DNA of 64,000 nt from Opitutaceae bacterium (GTDB taxonomy: Bacteria; Verrucomicrobiota; Verrucomicrobiia; Opitutales; Opitutaceae), in assembly GCA_030648295.1 (NCBI GenBank), contig JAUSID010000005.1, forward strand, positions 1 through 64,000, given 5' to 3'. The notes below the pieces were generated by a model. It ran no database searches and was not told the origin of the DNA. It saw nothing but the letters and a program-made list of their open reading frames with translations. The translations under genes and the position numbers were made by a program. Below are positions 16,534 to 25,727 of the stretch, piece after piece (within the stretch, counting starts at the first letter, position 1; each line of letters starts with the position of its first letter).

Positions 16534-18108
16534 ATGAAACCTGCATTTCGTTTTTTCGCCGCGTTGATCCTGGCCGCCGCAAGTTGCTTCGCCGCCGACC
16601 CGCGCGGCTCGCGTCCCAACATCATCTTTCTGCTCGCCGATGATCTGGGCTACGGCGACATCGGCCCGTTTGGGCAGAAGATAATTCGCACGCCCAATCT
16701 CGACCAGCTCGCGCGGGACGGGATGAAGTTCACGCAGCATTACTCGGGTCACAACGTGTGCGCGCCATCGCGCTGCGTGCTGATGACGAGCCTGCACCCG
16801 GGCCACGCCTACATTCGCAACAACCGCGGCGGGGTCGGGCAGGGAAGCGGCGGCGGCGGTGAAGGACAGGAGCCGGTACCGCCGGGTGAATTGAAGCTGC
16901 CGTTGACGCTGAAAAAACTCGGCTACACGACGGGCGCGTTCGGCAAATGGGGACTGGGCGCGGTGGGCAGCACGGGCGATCCGAACAAGCAGGGCATCGA
17001 CCGGTTCTTCGGCTACAACGACCAGGCGGTGGCGCACAACTTCTACCCGACGTATTTGTGGGACAACTACCGGCGCGTGACGCTGAAAAACCCGGCGTTT
17101 TCCGCGCACCAGAAATTACCCGAAGGCGCCGATCCGAACGATCCCAAGAGCTATGCGACGTTCACCGGCAACGAATACGCGCCGGATTTGATCAATGAGC
17201 AGGCGCGGCGGTTTCTGCGCGAGAACAAGGACCGGCCATTCTTCCTTTATTATCCCACGACCGTCCCGCACCTGGCGCTGCAAGTGCCGGTGGATTCGCT
17301 CGCCGAATACGAGGGCAAGCTCCCCGACGAGCCTTACCCCGGCGGAAAGGGTTACCTTCCACACCGGACGCCGCACGCCGCCTATGCGGCAATGATCACG
17401 CGGCTGGATCGCGAGATCGGCCGGCTGCTGGCCATGGTGGATGAATTCGGACTGCGCGAAAAAACGATCGTCGTGTTCACCAGCGACAACGGTCCGCTTT
17501 GGGAGCGGTTCGGAGGCACGGACTCGGCGTTCTTCAACAGCACCGGCGGATTGCGCGGTCAGAAGGGCGGCTATTACGAGGCGGGGGTGCGCGTGCCGTG
17601 CATCGTCCGCTGGACGGGAAGAGTCCGGGCGGGCTCGGTCAACGATCGCGTGACGGGATTCGAGGACTGGCTGCCGACCTTCCTCGAGTTGATCGGCGCG
17701 AAAGACGTCACGCCGAAGGGCATTGATGGGATCAGCTTTGCGCCCACGCTGCTCGGACAGAAGCAGCCGGAGCGGCCGTTCCTGTATCGGGAGTCGCAGG
17801 CGTATGGTGGCCAGCAATACCTGCGCGTTGGAAACTGGAAGGCGTTTCGAACCAACCTGAATCCGCCGGGTGCGCGCGGCAAAAGTGTGCCGGTGCCGCC
17901 GATAGAGCTGTACGATCTCGCGAGCGATCCGAAAGAAGCGCGGAACGTCGCAGCGGAGCATCCCGACATCGTCGCGAAGATGGAACGAATCATGAAGGAG
18001 CAGCACCTGCCCTCGAAGCTTTGGGTGATTCCCGCGCTCGATGGCCCGGTGGCGGAGCAGGGCGTCGCGGTGCCAAATGCCACGAAGAAAAAGCAGAAGG
18101 GCGAGTGA
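16534..18108 (+). CDS. Sulfatase (arylsulfatase A-like)
   Basis: A 524-residue secreted type I sulfatase that hydrolyses sulfate esters, probably on polysaccharide. It has a signal peptide (AFRFFAALILAAASCFAAD). The metal-binding start is NIIFLLADDLGYGDIG. The modified Cys is Cys76 in CAPSRCVLMTS, a perfect CxPxR formylglycine motif. Further sites are TTGAFGKWGLG and VVFTSDNGP. ATG 16534 gives the signal peptide, while the open frame upstream adds 15 residues without one. It requires a formylglycine-generating or anSME enzyme, not seen in the window. It lies just upstream of a PSCyt1-DUF1549 and DUF1501 pair. Confidence 0.93.
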   Translation: MKPAFRFFAALILAAASCFAADPRGSRPNIIFLLADDLGYGDIGPFGQKIIRTPNLDQLARDGMKFTQHYSGHNVCAPSRCVLMTSLHPGHAYIRNNRGGVGQGSGGGGEGQEPVPPGELKLPLTLKKLGYTTGAFGKWGLGAVGSTGDPNKQGIDRFFGYNDQAVAHNFYPTYLWDNYRRVTLKNPAFSAHQKLPEGADPNDPKSYATFTGNEYAPDLINEQARRFLRENKDRPFFLYYPTTVPHLALQVPVDSLAEYEGKLPDEPYPGGKGYLPHRTPHAAYAAMITRLDREIGRLLAMVDEFGLREKTIVVFTSDNGPLWERFGGTDSAFFNSTGGLRGQKGGYYEAGVRVPCIVRWTGRVRAGSVNDRVTGFEDWLPTFLELIGAKDVTPKGIDGISFAPTLLGQKQPERPFLYRESQAYGGQQYLRVGNWKAFRTNLNPPGARGKSVPVPPIELYDLASDPKEARNVAAEHPDIVAKMERIMKEQHLPSKLWVIPALDGPVAEQGVAVPNATKKKQKGE

Positions 18109-18136
18109 GCCGAACTCGCGTTGCAGCCGAGGTAAC

Positions 18137-18273
18137 AGACGGTGTGAAATTCATCAATACCTCCCCTGCGTGTCATTCTGAGCGCAGCGAAGAATCCAAG
18201 AGAGCGATGGCACACGCATATCCTGCTGGATTCTTCGCTGGCGCTCAGAATGACAGCGTTTTCACACCGCCTC
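18137..18273. mobile_element. MITE-like palindromic element with 5-bp target duplication
   Basis: A 137-bp element has 13-base imperfect terminal inverted repeats (AGACGGTGTGAAA and, on the other strand, AGGCGGTGTGAAA). An internal near-perfect inverted repeat has arms at 18171-18197 and 18228-18255, containing CATTCTGAGCGCAGCGAAGA. It is flanked by GTAAC at 18132-18136 and 18274-18278. Removing it restores GCAGCCGAGGTAACGAGGCT, nearly identical to the uninterrupted repeat at 52371-52393. It encodes nothing. Confidence 0.75.
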
Positions 18274-18316
18274 GTAACGAGGCTGGATAAGTTGGTTCAC
18301 CATTCGTCCTATTCGA

Positions 18317-18341
18317 TCTGCGGCAAGGATGCCGCAGCCAC
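18317..18341. repeat. CTGCGGCA-GGATGCCGCAGCCAC half element
   Basis: A short palindromic segment matches the right half of the larger elements at 23641-23740 and 52470-52546. It sits in the 340-base gap between the sulfatase and the next PSCyt1 gene, a gap otherwise filled by the MITE-like element. Confidence 0.6.
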
Positions 18342-18450
18342 TTCGGAACGCCCTCTTGGCCCATCATAATCGTGCGGGTGCGAAAGGGACGCTTGCCGCG
18401 CGCACGTTCGCTCCTACCTTTCGAGCGTGCGTCGAACCCACGACCCCTTG

Positions 18451-21400
18451 ATGCGCTCCGGCCTGCTCGCGTCCATCGCGCTGGTGGCAAGCGCCGCATG
18501 CATTTCGCTCGAGACTGGTTGCGCGAAGAACGACTCCGCCGCGGCAAAGCGCGGCGCCGAAAAAACCGCCTCGGTCGCATCCACCACGGCTGCCGCGCTC
18601 CCGGCAACATCCGCACCCGCTCTCGCGAAGCTTTCCTTCAACGAACATATCCAGCCGATCCTCTCGGATAATTGCTACGCCTGCCACGGGCTGGACAAGA
18701 ACTCGCGGAAGGGCGAACTGCGGCTGGACCGGGGCGAGTTTGCGTTCGCCAAGCGAAAAGACAGCGGTCCGGCGATCATTCCCGGGAAGCCCGATGAAAG
18801 TCCGCTGGTTCAACGGATCGAGTCGAAGGACGAAAAGAAAACGATGCCGCCGCCGGAGGCGCACAAAACGCTCACGGCCGAACAAGTCACACTGCTGCGC
18901 CGCTGGATCGCCGAAGGCGCCGAGTATCAGGAGCACTGGGCGTTCCTGACGCCGACGCGGCCGCCGCTGCCGAACGTGTCCGGGCCGGCGAAGTGGCGAC
19001 AGAATCCGATCGATCGATTCGTACTCGCGCGGATGCAGCGCGAAAGTCTGTCGCCGTCGCCGGAGGAGGAGCGGAGGACGCTGATGCGCCGCGTGACGCT
19101 GGATCTGACGGGGTTGCCGCCAACGGCCGGGGAGGTCGACACGTTCGTCGCCGACACTTCGCCGGATGCATACGAGAAGGTCGTCGATCGGTTGCTCGCC
19201 AGTTCGCGTTACGGCGAGCACCGCGCGCGCTACTGGCTGGATTACGTGCGCTACGCCGACACGCACGGCATCCACATCGACAACTACCGCGCGATTTGGC
19301 CGTACCGCGATTATGTCATCCGCGCGTTCAATGCGAACAAGTCGTTTGATCAATTCGTGCGCGAGCAGCTCGCGGGAGATTTGCTGCCGGCGCGGACGAT
19401 CGACGAATTCGCCGCGACGGGTTTCATGCGCTGCAACCTGACGACGAACGAAGGTGGCACGGTGCCGGAGGAAGTGTTCGTCAACCAGACCCGCGATCGC
19501 GTCGAGGCGTTCGGGGCGACCTTTCTCGGACTCACCACGGGTTGCGCGGCGTGTCACGACCACAAGTTCGATCCGATCCTCCAGCGCGATTTCTACGGGC
19601 TGGCCGCGTTTTTGAGCAACACGGTGGAGAAGCCGTGGGATTCGAACATCGCGGAACCGGCGCCGGTGTTGCGCGTGCCGAAGGACATCAACCGCGCCGC
19701 GGCCGAGGCGGTGCTCGGCCGGCGGGCGGAATTGCAGGCGCGGCTCGATGCGCGGCGGGCTCAGGCGCGCGAGCTCATCGCGAACTGGATCGCTTCCGGC
19801 AAGACGCCGCGGCCGGTCGAGACGGACGCACTCGAACTCCGGCTCAAGCTCGACGAAGCCGCCGGTGACGTGGTCAAGAACAGCGCGCCAAGCGCGCGAA
19901 TCAAGACCTTCAAGGCCGATACGAACCCGCTGATTTGGGGCGAGAACAGCTGGCTGTGGTCCTCGATGCGGATGGATATTTTCACCCGGCTGAATCTTGG
20001 CGGCACGGGCGACGTGGAAGCGGGAGAAAAATTTTCGGCCGGTGGCTGGATCATGTTACGGGCAAAACCCGGCGGCGGCGTTCGCACCGGCACGGGCAGC
20101 GGATCATTGCTCGCGCGGATGGGCGACGAGAAGCGGCACGCCGGCGCCGGCTGGGATCTCTACCACGAAAATCTCCAATTAACCGTCACACTCGCCGCCC
20201 GCTCCGATAAGATGGGCGAAATGACTGCCGCGCCCGCAATCGCCGCGGTGGTCGGCGAGGTGGCGTCCGCGGCGGCAAAACCGCCAGCCAAGAAAGCGGC
20301 CGCCCGGGCTCCGATGGCGAAATCGGCTGCGCCCGCCGTCGCGGCGAAGCGCGCGATTCAGGTCACGACAAAGGCGCCGACGCCGAACCTGATTCGCGAC
20401 GAGTGGGTGCACATGTTCTTCACGTACGATGGTTCGCGCAAGGCCGCGGGCGTGAAGCTGTATGTCAACGGCAGGCCGGTGGAGACCGAGGTGAAGCTCG
20501 ATTCGCTCGGGCCGAAGGATTCGATCCGGACGGAGGCGGCGATGCACCTCGGCCGGCGCGACGACTACCTGCCGATGCGCGAAACGCGTTTCCAGGACGT
20601 GCGATTTTACCGGCGGATGCTGCCGCCCGACGAAGTGGTGCGGCTGCCGTTCGAGGACGTGGCGGCCGAGATTGTCGCGCGCGAGCCGGATCCGAAGCGA
20701 TGGACAACGGACGAGGCATTCGTGGCGGCGGAACGTTTTTACCTTGGCGAGATCGATGCCGAGGCGAACGAACTGATGTCCGCGCTCGCGGCGCATGACG
20801 CCGCCTTCGACGCGTTGACGAAGGACGGGCCGGCGACGCTGGTAGCGGTGGAGAAGTCGACGCCGGCGTACTCCGACGTCCTGAAGCGCGGCGACTACTA
20901 TTCGCGCACGCAACGCGTTGAACCAGGCACGCCGCACTTTCTGCCACCGCTTCCCGATGGCGCGCCGCGGAATCGGCGCGGCCTGGCGGAATGGCTGGTT
21001 TCGCCTGAACACCCGCTGCTCGCACGCGTCACCGTCAATCGCGCATGGCAGGAGTTGTTCGGTCGTGGCATGGTGGACACGTCGGGAGATTTCGGAGTCA
21101 TGGGAACGCGGCCGTCGCATCCCGAGCTGCTCGACTGGCTCGCGGTCGAGTTCCGCGAAAACGGGTGGGATGTGAAGAAGCTTTACCGGTCAATCGTGAC
21201 GTCGGCGACATACCGGCAATCGGCCGTCGTCACGCCCGACCGGCTGGCGAAGGATCCGGCAAATCGCTATCTCTGGCGCGGTCCGCGGTTCCGGATGGAC
21301 GCGGAGATGCTGCGTGACAGCGCGCTCGCCGTCTCCGGGCTGCTGGTTGAAAAAATCGGCGGCCCATCGGTCAAACCCTATCAGCCGCCCGGGCTGTGGG

Positions 21401-21921
21401 AGGAGGTTGCGATGCCGGAGTCGAATACGAAGACGTACGTGCCGGATAAGGGCGATAATTTGTATCGCCGTAGTGTTTACACTTTCTGGAAACGCAGTTC
21501 GCCGCCGCCGGGAATGGAGACGTTCGACGCTCCCTCGCGTGAGGGCGTGTGCCCGCGTCGCGCCCGTACGAATACACCGTTGCAGGCATTCGTGACGATG
21601 AACGATCCGCAGTGGATCGAGGCAGCGCGGAAACTGGCGGAGCGGACGCTGCGCGCGGAACCCGACGACGCGGGCCGGAGCGAATTCATGGCGCGCGTGA
21701 CGCTCGGCCGGCCGCTGAACGAACGGGAAGCCGCGGCGATCGCGGCGTCGGCGAAAATCTTCCGCGAACACTTCACCCAGGCAGAGCACGCCGACGACGT
21801 GAAGGCTCTGCTCGCGATCGGGGAGTCGAAGTGCGACGAGCAGCTCGACGCGGCGGAACTCGCGCCATGGATGCTCGTCGCGAGCCAGTTCCTCAACCTG
21901 GACGAGTTCCTGACCAAATGA
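18451..21921 (+). CDS. PSCyt1-DUF1549-LamG-DUF1553 secreted protein
   Basis: A protein of about 1156 residues. It has a signal peptide or lipoprotein-like leader (LLASIALVASAACISLETGC), a PSCyt1 heme motif CYACHG, a DUF1549 domain (NPIDRFVLARMQRESLSPSP, CAACHDHKFDPI), a concanavalin/LamG-like domain (WVHMFFTYDGSRK, VKLYVNGRPVETEVKLD, LGRRDDYLPMRETRFQDVRF) and a C-terminal DUF1553 domain (LLARVTVNRAWQELFGRGMV, RFRMDAEMLRDSALAVSGL). An Ala/Lys-rich insert of about 55 residues (20221-20385) interrupts the LamG-like part. GTG 18427 is an alternative start. The DUF1501 gene follows after 73 bases, the reverse gene order to the set at 10-14 kb. Confidence 0.9.
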   Translation: MRSGLLASIALVASAACISLETGCAKNDSAAAKRGAEKTASVASTTAAALPATSAPALAKLSFNEHIQPILSDNCYACHGLDKNSRKGELRLDRGEFAFAKRKDSGPAIIPGKPDESPLVQRIESKDEKKTMPPPEAHKTLTAEQVTLLRRWIAEGAEYQEHWAFLTPTRPPLPNVSGPAKWRQNPIDRFVLARMQRESLSPSPEEERRTLMRRVTLDLTGLPPTAGEVDTFVADTSPDAYEKVVDRLLASSRYGEHRARYWLDYVRYADTHGIHIDNYRAIWPYRDYVIRAFNANKSFDQFVREQLAGDLLPARTIDEFAATGFMRCNLTTNEGGTVPEEVFVNQTRDRVEAFGATFLGLTTGCAACHDHKFDPILQRDFYGLAAFLSNTVEKPWDSNIAEPAPVLRVPKDINRAAAEAVLGRRAELQARLDARRAQARELIANWIASGKTPRPVETDALELRLKLDEAAGDVVKNSAPSARIKTFKADTNPLIWGENSWLWSSMRMDIFTRLNLGGTGDVEAGEKFSAGGWIMLRAKPGGGVRTGTGSGSLLARMGDEKRHAGAGWDLYHENLQLTVTLAARSDKMGEMTAAPAIAAVVGEVASAAAKPPAKKAAARAPMAKSAAPAVAAKRAIQVTTKAPTPNLIRDEWVHMFFTYDGSRKAAGVKLYVNGRPVETEVKLDSLGPKDSIRTEAAMHLGRRDDYLPMRETRFQDVRFYRRMLPPDEVVRLPFEDVAAEIVAREPDPKRWTTDEAFVAAERFYLGEIDAEANELMSALAAHDAAFDALTKDGPATLVAVEKSTPAYSDVLKRGDYYSRTQRVEPGTPHFLPPLPDGAPRNRRGLAEWLVSPEHPLLARVTVNRAWQELFGRGMVDTSGDFGVMGTRPSHPELLDWLAVEFRENGWDVKKLYRSIVTSATYRQSAVVTPDRLAKDPANRYLWRGPRFRMDAEMLRDSALAVSGLLVEKIGGPSVKPYQPPGLWEEVAMPESNTKTYVPDKGDNLYRRSVYTFWKRSSPPPGMETFDAPSREGVCPRRARTNTPLQAFVTMNDPQWIEAARKLAERTLRAEPDDAGRSEFMARVTLGRPLNEREAAAIAASAKIFREHFTQAEHADDVKALLAIGESKCDEQLDAAELAPWMLVASQFLNLDEFLTK

Positions 21922-21994
21922 ATCCTATTTCGTTTCAAGCATCCGTAAGCTGGAGCCGCGGCGCCCTCGCCGCGGCCAGCACTCCGAAACGGCC

Positions 21995-23554
21995 ATGAAC
22001 AACTTTCCGGCCGACCAGCACGACCCGCACGCGCACCTCTGCTCCGACCACGCGGGCGAGCATCCAACGGTGTGGGATTTGCCCGTTCCCGAATCGCTGC
22101 GGCGCGAATGGCTCGAGCTGGAAACGCGCCGGCATTTCCTCGGGCGCGGCGCGAAGGCGCTCGCGTGGGCGGGACTGGCGACGATTCTCGGGCGGACGGC
22201 GCCGCAGTTGCTGGCGGGCAAGCCGGGTCTTCCGGGCGCGGAGATCCGGCCGCATTTCCCGCCGAAGGCGAAGCGCGCGATCTATCTGTTCATGGCCGGC
22301 GCGCCCTCGCAGCTCGAGACGTGGGACTACAAGCCGGGACTCACGGATCTGTTCGACAAGGACCTGCCGGAGTCGGTGCGCGGCGGCCAGGTGCTTACCG
22401 GCATGACGGCGAGCCAGGCGCGGCTGCCGATTGCGCCGAGCATTTTCAAGTTTCAACAGCACGGCCAGAGCGGCCGCTGGGCGTCGGAGCTGTTCCCGTG
22501 GACGGCGAAGATCGTGGACGAGATTGCCGTGATGCGGTCGCTGTATACCGAGGCGATCAACCACGAGCCGGCGATTCTCCAGATCACCACGGGCAACATG
22601 TTTCCCGGCCGGCCGTCGATTGGCTCATGGCTGTCGTATGGCCTCGGCGCGATGAACGACGAACTGCCGACGTTCGTGGTGATGACATCGAAGATGCCGG
22701 TGACGCGGAACGTGCAGGCGCTGTCGAACCGGCTGTGGTCCTCGGGTTTTCTTTCGCCGGAACATGCCGCGACCGCGTTACGCGCCGGCAACGACCCGGT
22801 GCTGTACATCAACGATCCGAAGGGAATTTCGCGCGACGTGCGGCGCGCGATGGTCGACGGGGTGAACGCGCTGAACCAGGAGTTGTACCAGCGCGTCGGC
22901 GACCCGGAGACGCACGCGCGGATTGCGCAATACGAGATGGCGTTCCGGATGCAGACGTCGGTGCCGGAGTTGGTGGATTTCTCGGATGAGCCGCAGTCGA
23001 CCTGGGATCTCTATGGGCCGAAGGCGAAGGAGCCGGGAACCTACGCCTACAATTGCCTGATGGCGCGGCGGCTCGCGGAGCGCGGTGTACGCTTCACCCA
23101 GGTGTTCCTGCGCAGCTGGGACACGCACGGTGACGTGCCCGGCCGGCTGCGTGTCCTCTGCGAGGATTCGGATCGGCCGACATACGCGCTCGTCACCGAC
23201 CTGAAGCGGCGCGGGATGCTGGACGACACGCTGGTGCTCTGGGGCGGCGAGTTTGGCCGCACGGTGTATTCACAAGGTGGATTGACAGCGGACAACTACG
23301 GCCGCGACCACCATCCACGCTGCTTCAGCATGTGGATGGCGGGCGGCGGCGTGAAGCCGGGCATCGCGTTTGGCGAGACGGACGATTTCTCGTACAACAT
23401 CGTCAAGGATCCCGTGCACATCCGGGACCTGCACGCGACGATCCTCCATCTGTTCGGGCTGGAGCACAACCGGCTGACCTTCAAGTTCCAGGGCCTCGAC
23501 CAGCGGCTCACGGGGGTTTTGCCGGCGAAGGTAATCGACGGGATTCTGGCGTGA
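21995..23554 (+). CDS. DUF1501 secreted protein
   Basis: A 519-residue protein of the sulfatase-like DUF1501 family. A Tat-type leader lies unusually far in (TRRHFLGRGAKALAWAGLA, about residues 44-62), after a hydrophilic stretch. Family landmarks are IYLFMAGAPSQLETWDYKPG, IAVMRSLYTEAINHEPA, FLRSWDTHGDVPG, LVLWGGEFGRTVYS, DHHPRCFSMWMAGGGVKPG and DLHATILHLFGLEHNRLTF. It is downstream partner of the PSCyt1-DUF1549-LamG-DUF1553 gene. The ATG at 21995 lies close to the DUF1553 stop at 21921, consistent with one operon. Confidence 0.9.
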   Translation: MNNFPADQHDPHAHLCSDHAGEHPTVWDLPVPESLRREWLELETRRHFLGRGAKALAWAGLATILGRTAPQLLAGKPGLPGAEIRPHFPPKAKRAIYLFMAGAPSQLETWDYKPGLTDLFDKDLPESVRGGQVLTGMTASQARLPIAPSIFKFQQHGQSGRWASELFPWTAKIVDEIAVMRSLYTEAINHEPAILQITTGNMFPGRPSIGSWLSYGLGAMNDELPTFVVMTSKMPVTRNVQALSNRLWSSGFLSPEHAATALRAGNDPVLYINDPKGISRDVRRAMVDGVNALNQELYQRVGDPETHARIAQYEMAFRMQTSVPELVDFSDEPQSTWDLYGPKAKEPGTYAYNCLMARRLAERGVRFTQVFLRSWDTHGDVPGRLRVLCEDSDRPTYALVTDLKRRGMLDDTLVLWGGEFGRTVYSQGGLTADNYGRDHHPRCFSMWMAGGGVKPGIAFGETDDFSYNIVKDPVHIRDLHATILHLFGLEHNRLTFKFQGLDQRLTGVLPAKVIDGILA

Positions 23555-23604
23555 ACGCAGTGCAGCCATCGCGACACAGTCCCGCGCGCTTGTCCGTTGG
23601 TGCG

Positions 23605-23745
23605 GCACACCTGGGAGCGCGGGCCTCTGGCCCGCATCGGGAGTGGCTGCGGCTTCCAGCCGCAGATGTTCTCGATGCGCATTCGATCCCATCTGCGGCA
23701 GAGCCTGCCCTGAGCTTGTCGAAGGGATGCCGCAGCCACTGCCGA
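23605..23745. repeat. Compound palindromic repeats, one inserted in another
   Basis: Half of the CTGGGAGCGCGGGC-GCCCGC repeat is followed by the GTGGCTGCGGC...GCCGCAGCCAC element (23642-23740). The latter is split by a 24-base insertion at 23701-23724 that contains CCCTGAGCTTGTCGAAG. The uninterrupted form is at 52470-52546. Confidence 0.75.
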
Positions 23746-23766
23746 GCTGTCCGATCCTGCGTCGGA

Positions 23767-24669
23767 GTGAACCGCCGATCGTTGGAACGGGTTTTCATTG
23801 CGGTGGCGATCATTTGCGTAGCGGCAATTCCCGTCGTGCACGCCGAGCCATCGTTTTTCCAGGCGCGCGTTGCGCCGATTTTCGATCGGCATTGCGTGGG
23901 CTGCCATGGGCCGGAAAAGCACAAGGCGGGGTTATGGCTCGATTCATTCGAGCACGTCCTGCGCGGCGCCGAATCGGGCGAAGTGATCAAGCCGGGCGAG
24001 GTGAAGGCCAGCGAGCTGTTCCGGCGAATCACGTTGCCGGATACGGACGAGGAGGCGATGCCAGGCGACGGCAAACCGCGACTGTCCGCCGACGAGATCA
24101 AAATCCTGGAACTGTGGATCGCGACTGGCGCCTCGGCGACCAAGCCGCTATCGGAATATCCCACCGCCCCCGTGCCGCCGCGTCCGAAGGCGCCGGCCGT
24201 GCCGCTGGTGGCCGACTGGCGTCCGCGCGCCGCTGAAATCGCAACGCTCGAGAAAACGCTCGGCATCCGGCTGGCGCCACGCTCACAGGTCCCAACTGAT
24301 GGATTGATCCTGCGCACCGCGAGCGCGCCTGCGCGGTGCGATGACGCGGCGCTCGTGGCGCTCGCGCCGGTCGCGTCGTTCATCGTCGAGGCGGAACTGG
24401 CGCGGAGCCGGGTGACGGACGAGGGACTCTCCGCGCTGGGGAAATTCGAGAACCTGCGCGTCCTCGATCTCACCCACACCAAGGTGAGTTCGGCCGGGCT
24501 GGCCGCGTTGGCATCGCTGAAACGGCTCGAGGTACTGAATCTCACCGGCACGCAGGTCGACGACGCCGGCGCGGCGCAGCTCAAGTCGCTGCCCGCGCTC
24601 CGCCGCGTCTGGCTTTTCGAGTCGAAAGTCACCGCCGCGCCCGTCGCGCCGACGGCGGGGTCCGACTGA
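23767..24669 (+). CDS. PSCyt1 cytochrome with leucine-rich repeats
   Basis: A 300-residue secreted protein. It has a signal peptide (RVFIAVAIICVAAIPVVHA) and a PSCyt1 domain with heme motif CVGCHG, followed by KHKAGLWLDSFEHVLRG and a distal Met-containing segment. A linker leads to three LRR units (VTDEGLSALGKFENLRVLDL, VSSAGLAALASLKRLEVLNL, VDDAGAAQLKSLPALRRVWL). No ATG fits. GTG at 23767 gives a correct signal peptide and lies just past the repeat cluster. It probably belongs with the preceding DUF1549/DUF1501 pair as a third secreted heme protein. Confidence 0.8.
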   Translation: MNRRSLERVFIAVAIICVAAIPVVHAEPSFFQARVAPIFDRHCVGCHGPEKHKAGLWLDSFEHVLRGAESGEVIKPGEVKASELFRRITLPDTDEEAMPGDGKPRLSADEIKILELWIATGASATKPLSEYPTAPVPPRPKAPAVPLVADWRPRAAEIATLEKTLGIRLAPRSQVPTDGLILRTASAPARCDDAALVALAPVASFIVEAELARSRVTDEGLSALGKFENLRVLDLTHTKVSSAGLAALASLKRLEVLNLTGTQVDDAGAAQLKSLPALRRVWLFESKVTAAPVAPTAGSD

Positions 24670-24805
24670 AATCGAACCCCAGTCCGGCTGAAACCGCCGG
24701 GTCGGGTGTCCAGGCGGGAAATGCCGGCGGCCCCTGCGGCGAAGCATGCCGCCGCGTGCGCGACTCCCGCCCGCGGCCTTTCCCAAGACGAAATGTCACG
24801 TATTA

Positions 24806-24880
24806 CGTGACATGTTTGATCCCGTGCGGGCCGAGGAGAACGTCACGCATTACGTGACATGTTGGTGGTGCGAATGCGGG
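24806..24880 (+). repeat. 75-bp direct repeat, left copy
   Basis: This copy matches 30159-30233 at 71 of 75 positions. It contains two ACGTGACATGTT half-sites about 45 bases apart. The left one is part of a 21-base palindrome, ATGTCACGTA-T-TACGTGACAT at 24793-24813. The pair brackets 5.3 kb holding the large surface protein, an integrase remnant and an antitoxin gene. Confidence 0.85.
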
Positions 24881-24985
24881 GGCCCCGATGGTTCGAACCA
24901 TCACATGGTAAATCGCGCCGGGAAATTCGAGTCGCAGTTTGCGCGCCATGCCCGTCGACCACACGCCGCACTTGCCCTCAGGCCA

Positions 24986-25020
24986 AGTGAAAGATTAGCA
25001 ACCTGACCCCGTCGTTTGCC
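24986..25020 (+). repeat. 35-bp perfect inverted repeat, left arm
   Basis: This is an exact reverse complement of 29720-29754 and contains GATTAGCAACCTGACCCCG. The arms enclose 4.7 kb with the surface-protein gene and an integrase C-terminal remnant. The AACCTGACCCC motif is of a kind I associate with transposon-derived ends, but the family is not assigned. Confidence 0.9.
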
Positions 25021-25727
25021 TCTTTCACGGCGGGTATCCCTTCACCGCGGAGAACGACGAACTCGCGCCGGTTGGAGACGTGCCTGTCGCAAAAAAAATA
25101 GGCGCGAAGTTCCTTCGTTTCAGCCATCCGGAGGCACATCTTGCCCATCGGCGATTCCCCGAACAACGCGGCCCAGGTGCCGGACGGGCTGCCGATTCTG
25201 GTCATGAGCGATGGGCGCCGCTCACGGAGCCCAGTAGTGGTGCAAAGTGCAAAGTTTGACCCCTTCGTCCTCCCCCGGACAGGGCGAATTGTTCGGCGAC
25301 GACTGTTCCCAGCCTGATGCGGCTGACCTCGAGCCGGTCTTCTGGACCGATGTGGCCGGCCAGTCGACGCCGGACGACGACTTCGTTCAAGCCGACGCGG
25401 CGGAATCAGTTTGAAGACTCGCGCCTTGACCGCGAGCGAGGCGGAGCCTTGGCTGCGTGCGTCGTGGAGTTCGCGAGCAAACCGCTCCTGGCGCCCGTTG
25501 CGCCCAGCGTCCCAGCCCATTTCCGCCGGGCGCATCTCGTCGCTCCGCACGTACCTGCCGCAACCCGCCGCGGAGGGCCTGTTTCTCGCCGCCGGGGGAC
25601 TAAGGGGGCTGCCTTGGTTTGGCCTCCGCCCCTCCCCCCAACCCCCTCCCGGCCCGCACCCCTCAAGATCCAGTTTCCTACCAGCAATGCAGTCGCGTTG
25701 CGGTGCCACTTCCGATAATTTTCCTCG
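25021..25727. other. Non-coding stretch with unassigned relic sequence
   Basis: No intact gene. On the minus strand, 25010-25240 reads TRIGSPSGTWAALFGESPMG and on to FFCDRHVSNRREFVVLRGEG, which looks like a fossil coding segment. I do not recognise it. A GTGCAAA direct repeat and AAGTTTGACCCC occur at 25241-25265. The promoter of the surface-protein gene must lie in the last few hundred bases. Confidence 0.4.

Noticed and set aside
24888-24906. GATGGTTCGAACCATC, like a tRNA T-arm
   Set aside because: The loop has six bases and no acceptor, D or anticodon arms can be formed around it. It is only a short palindrome.
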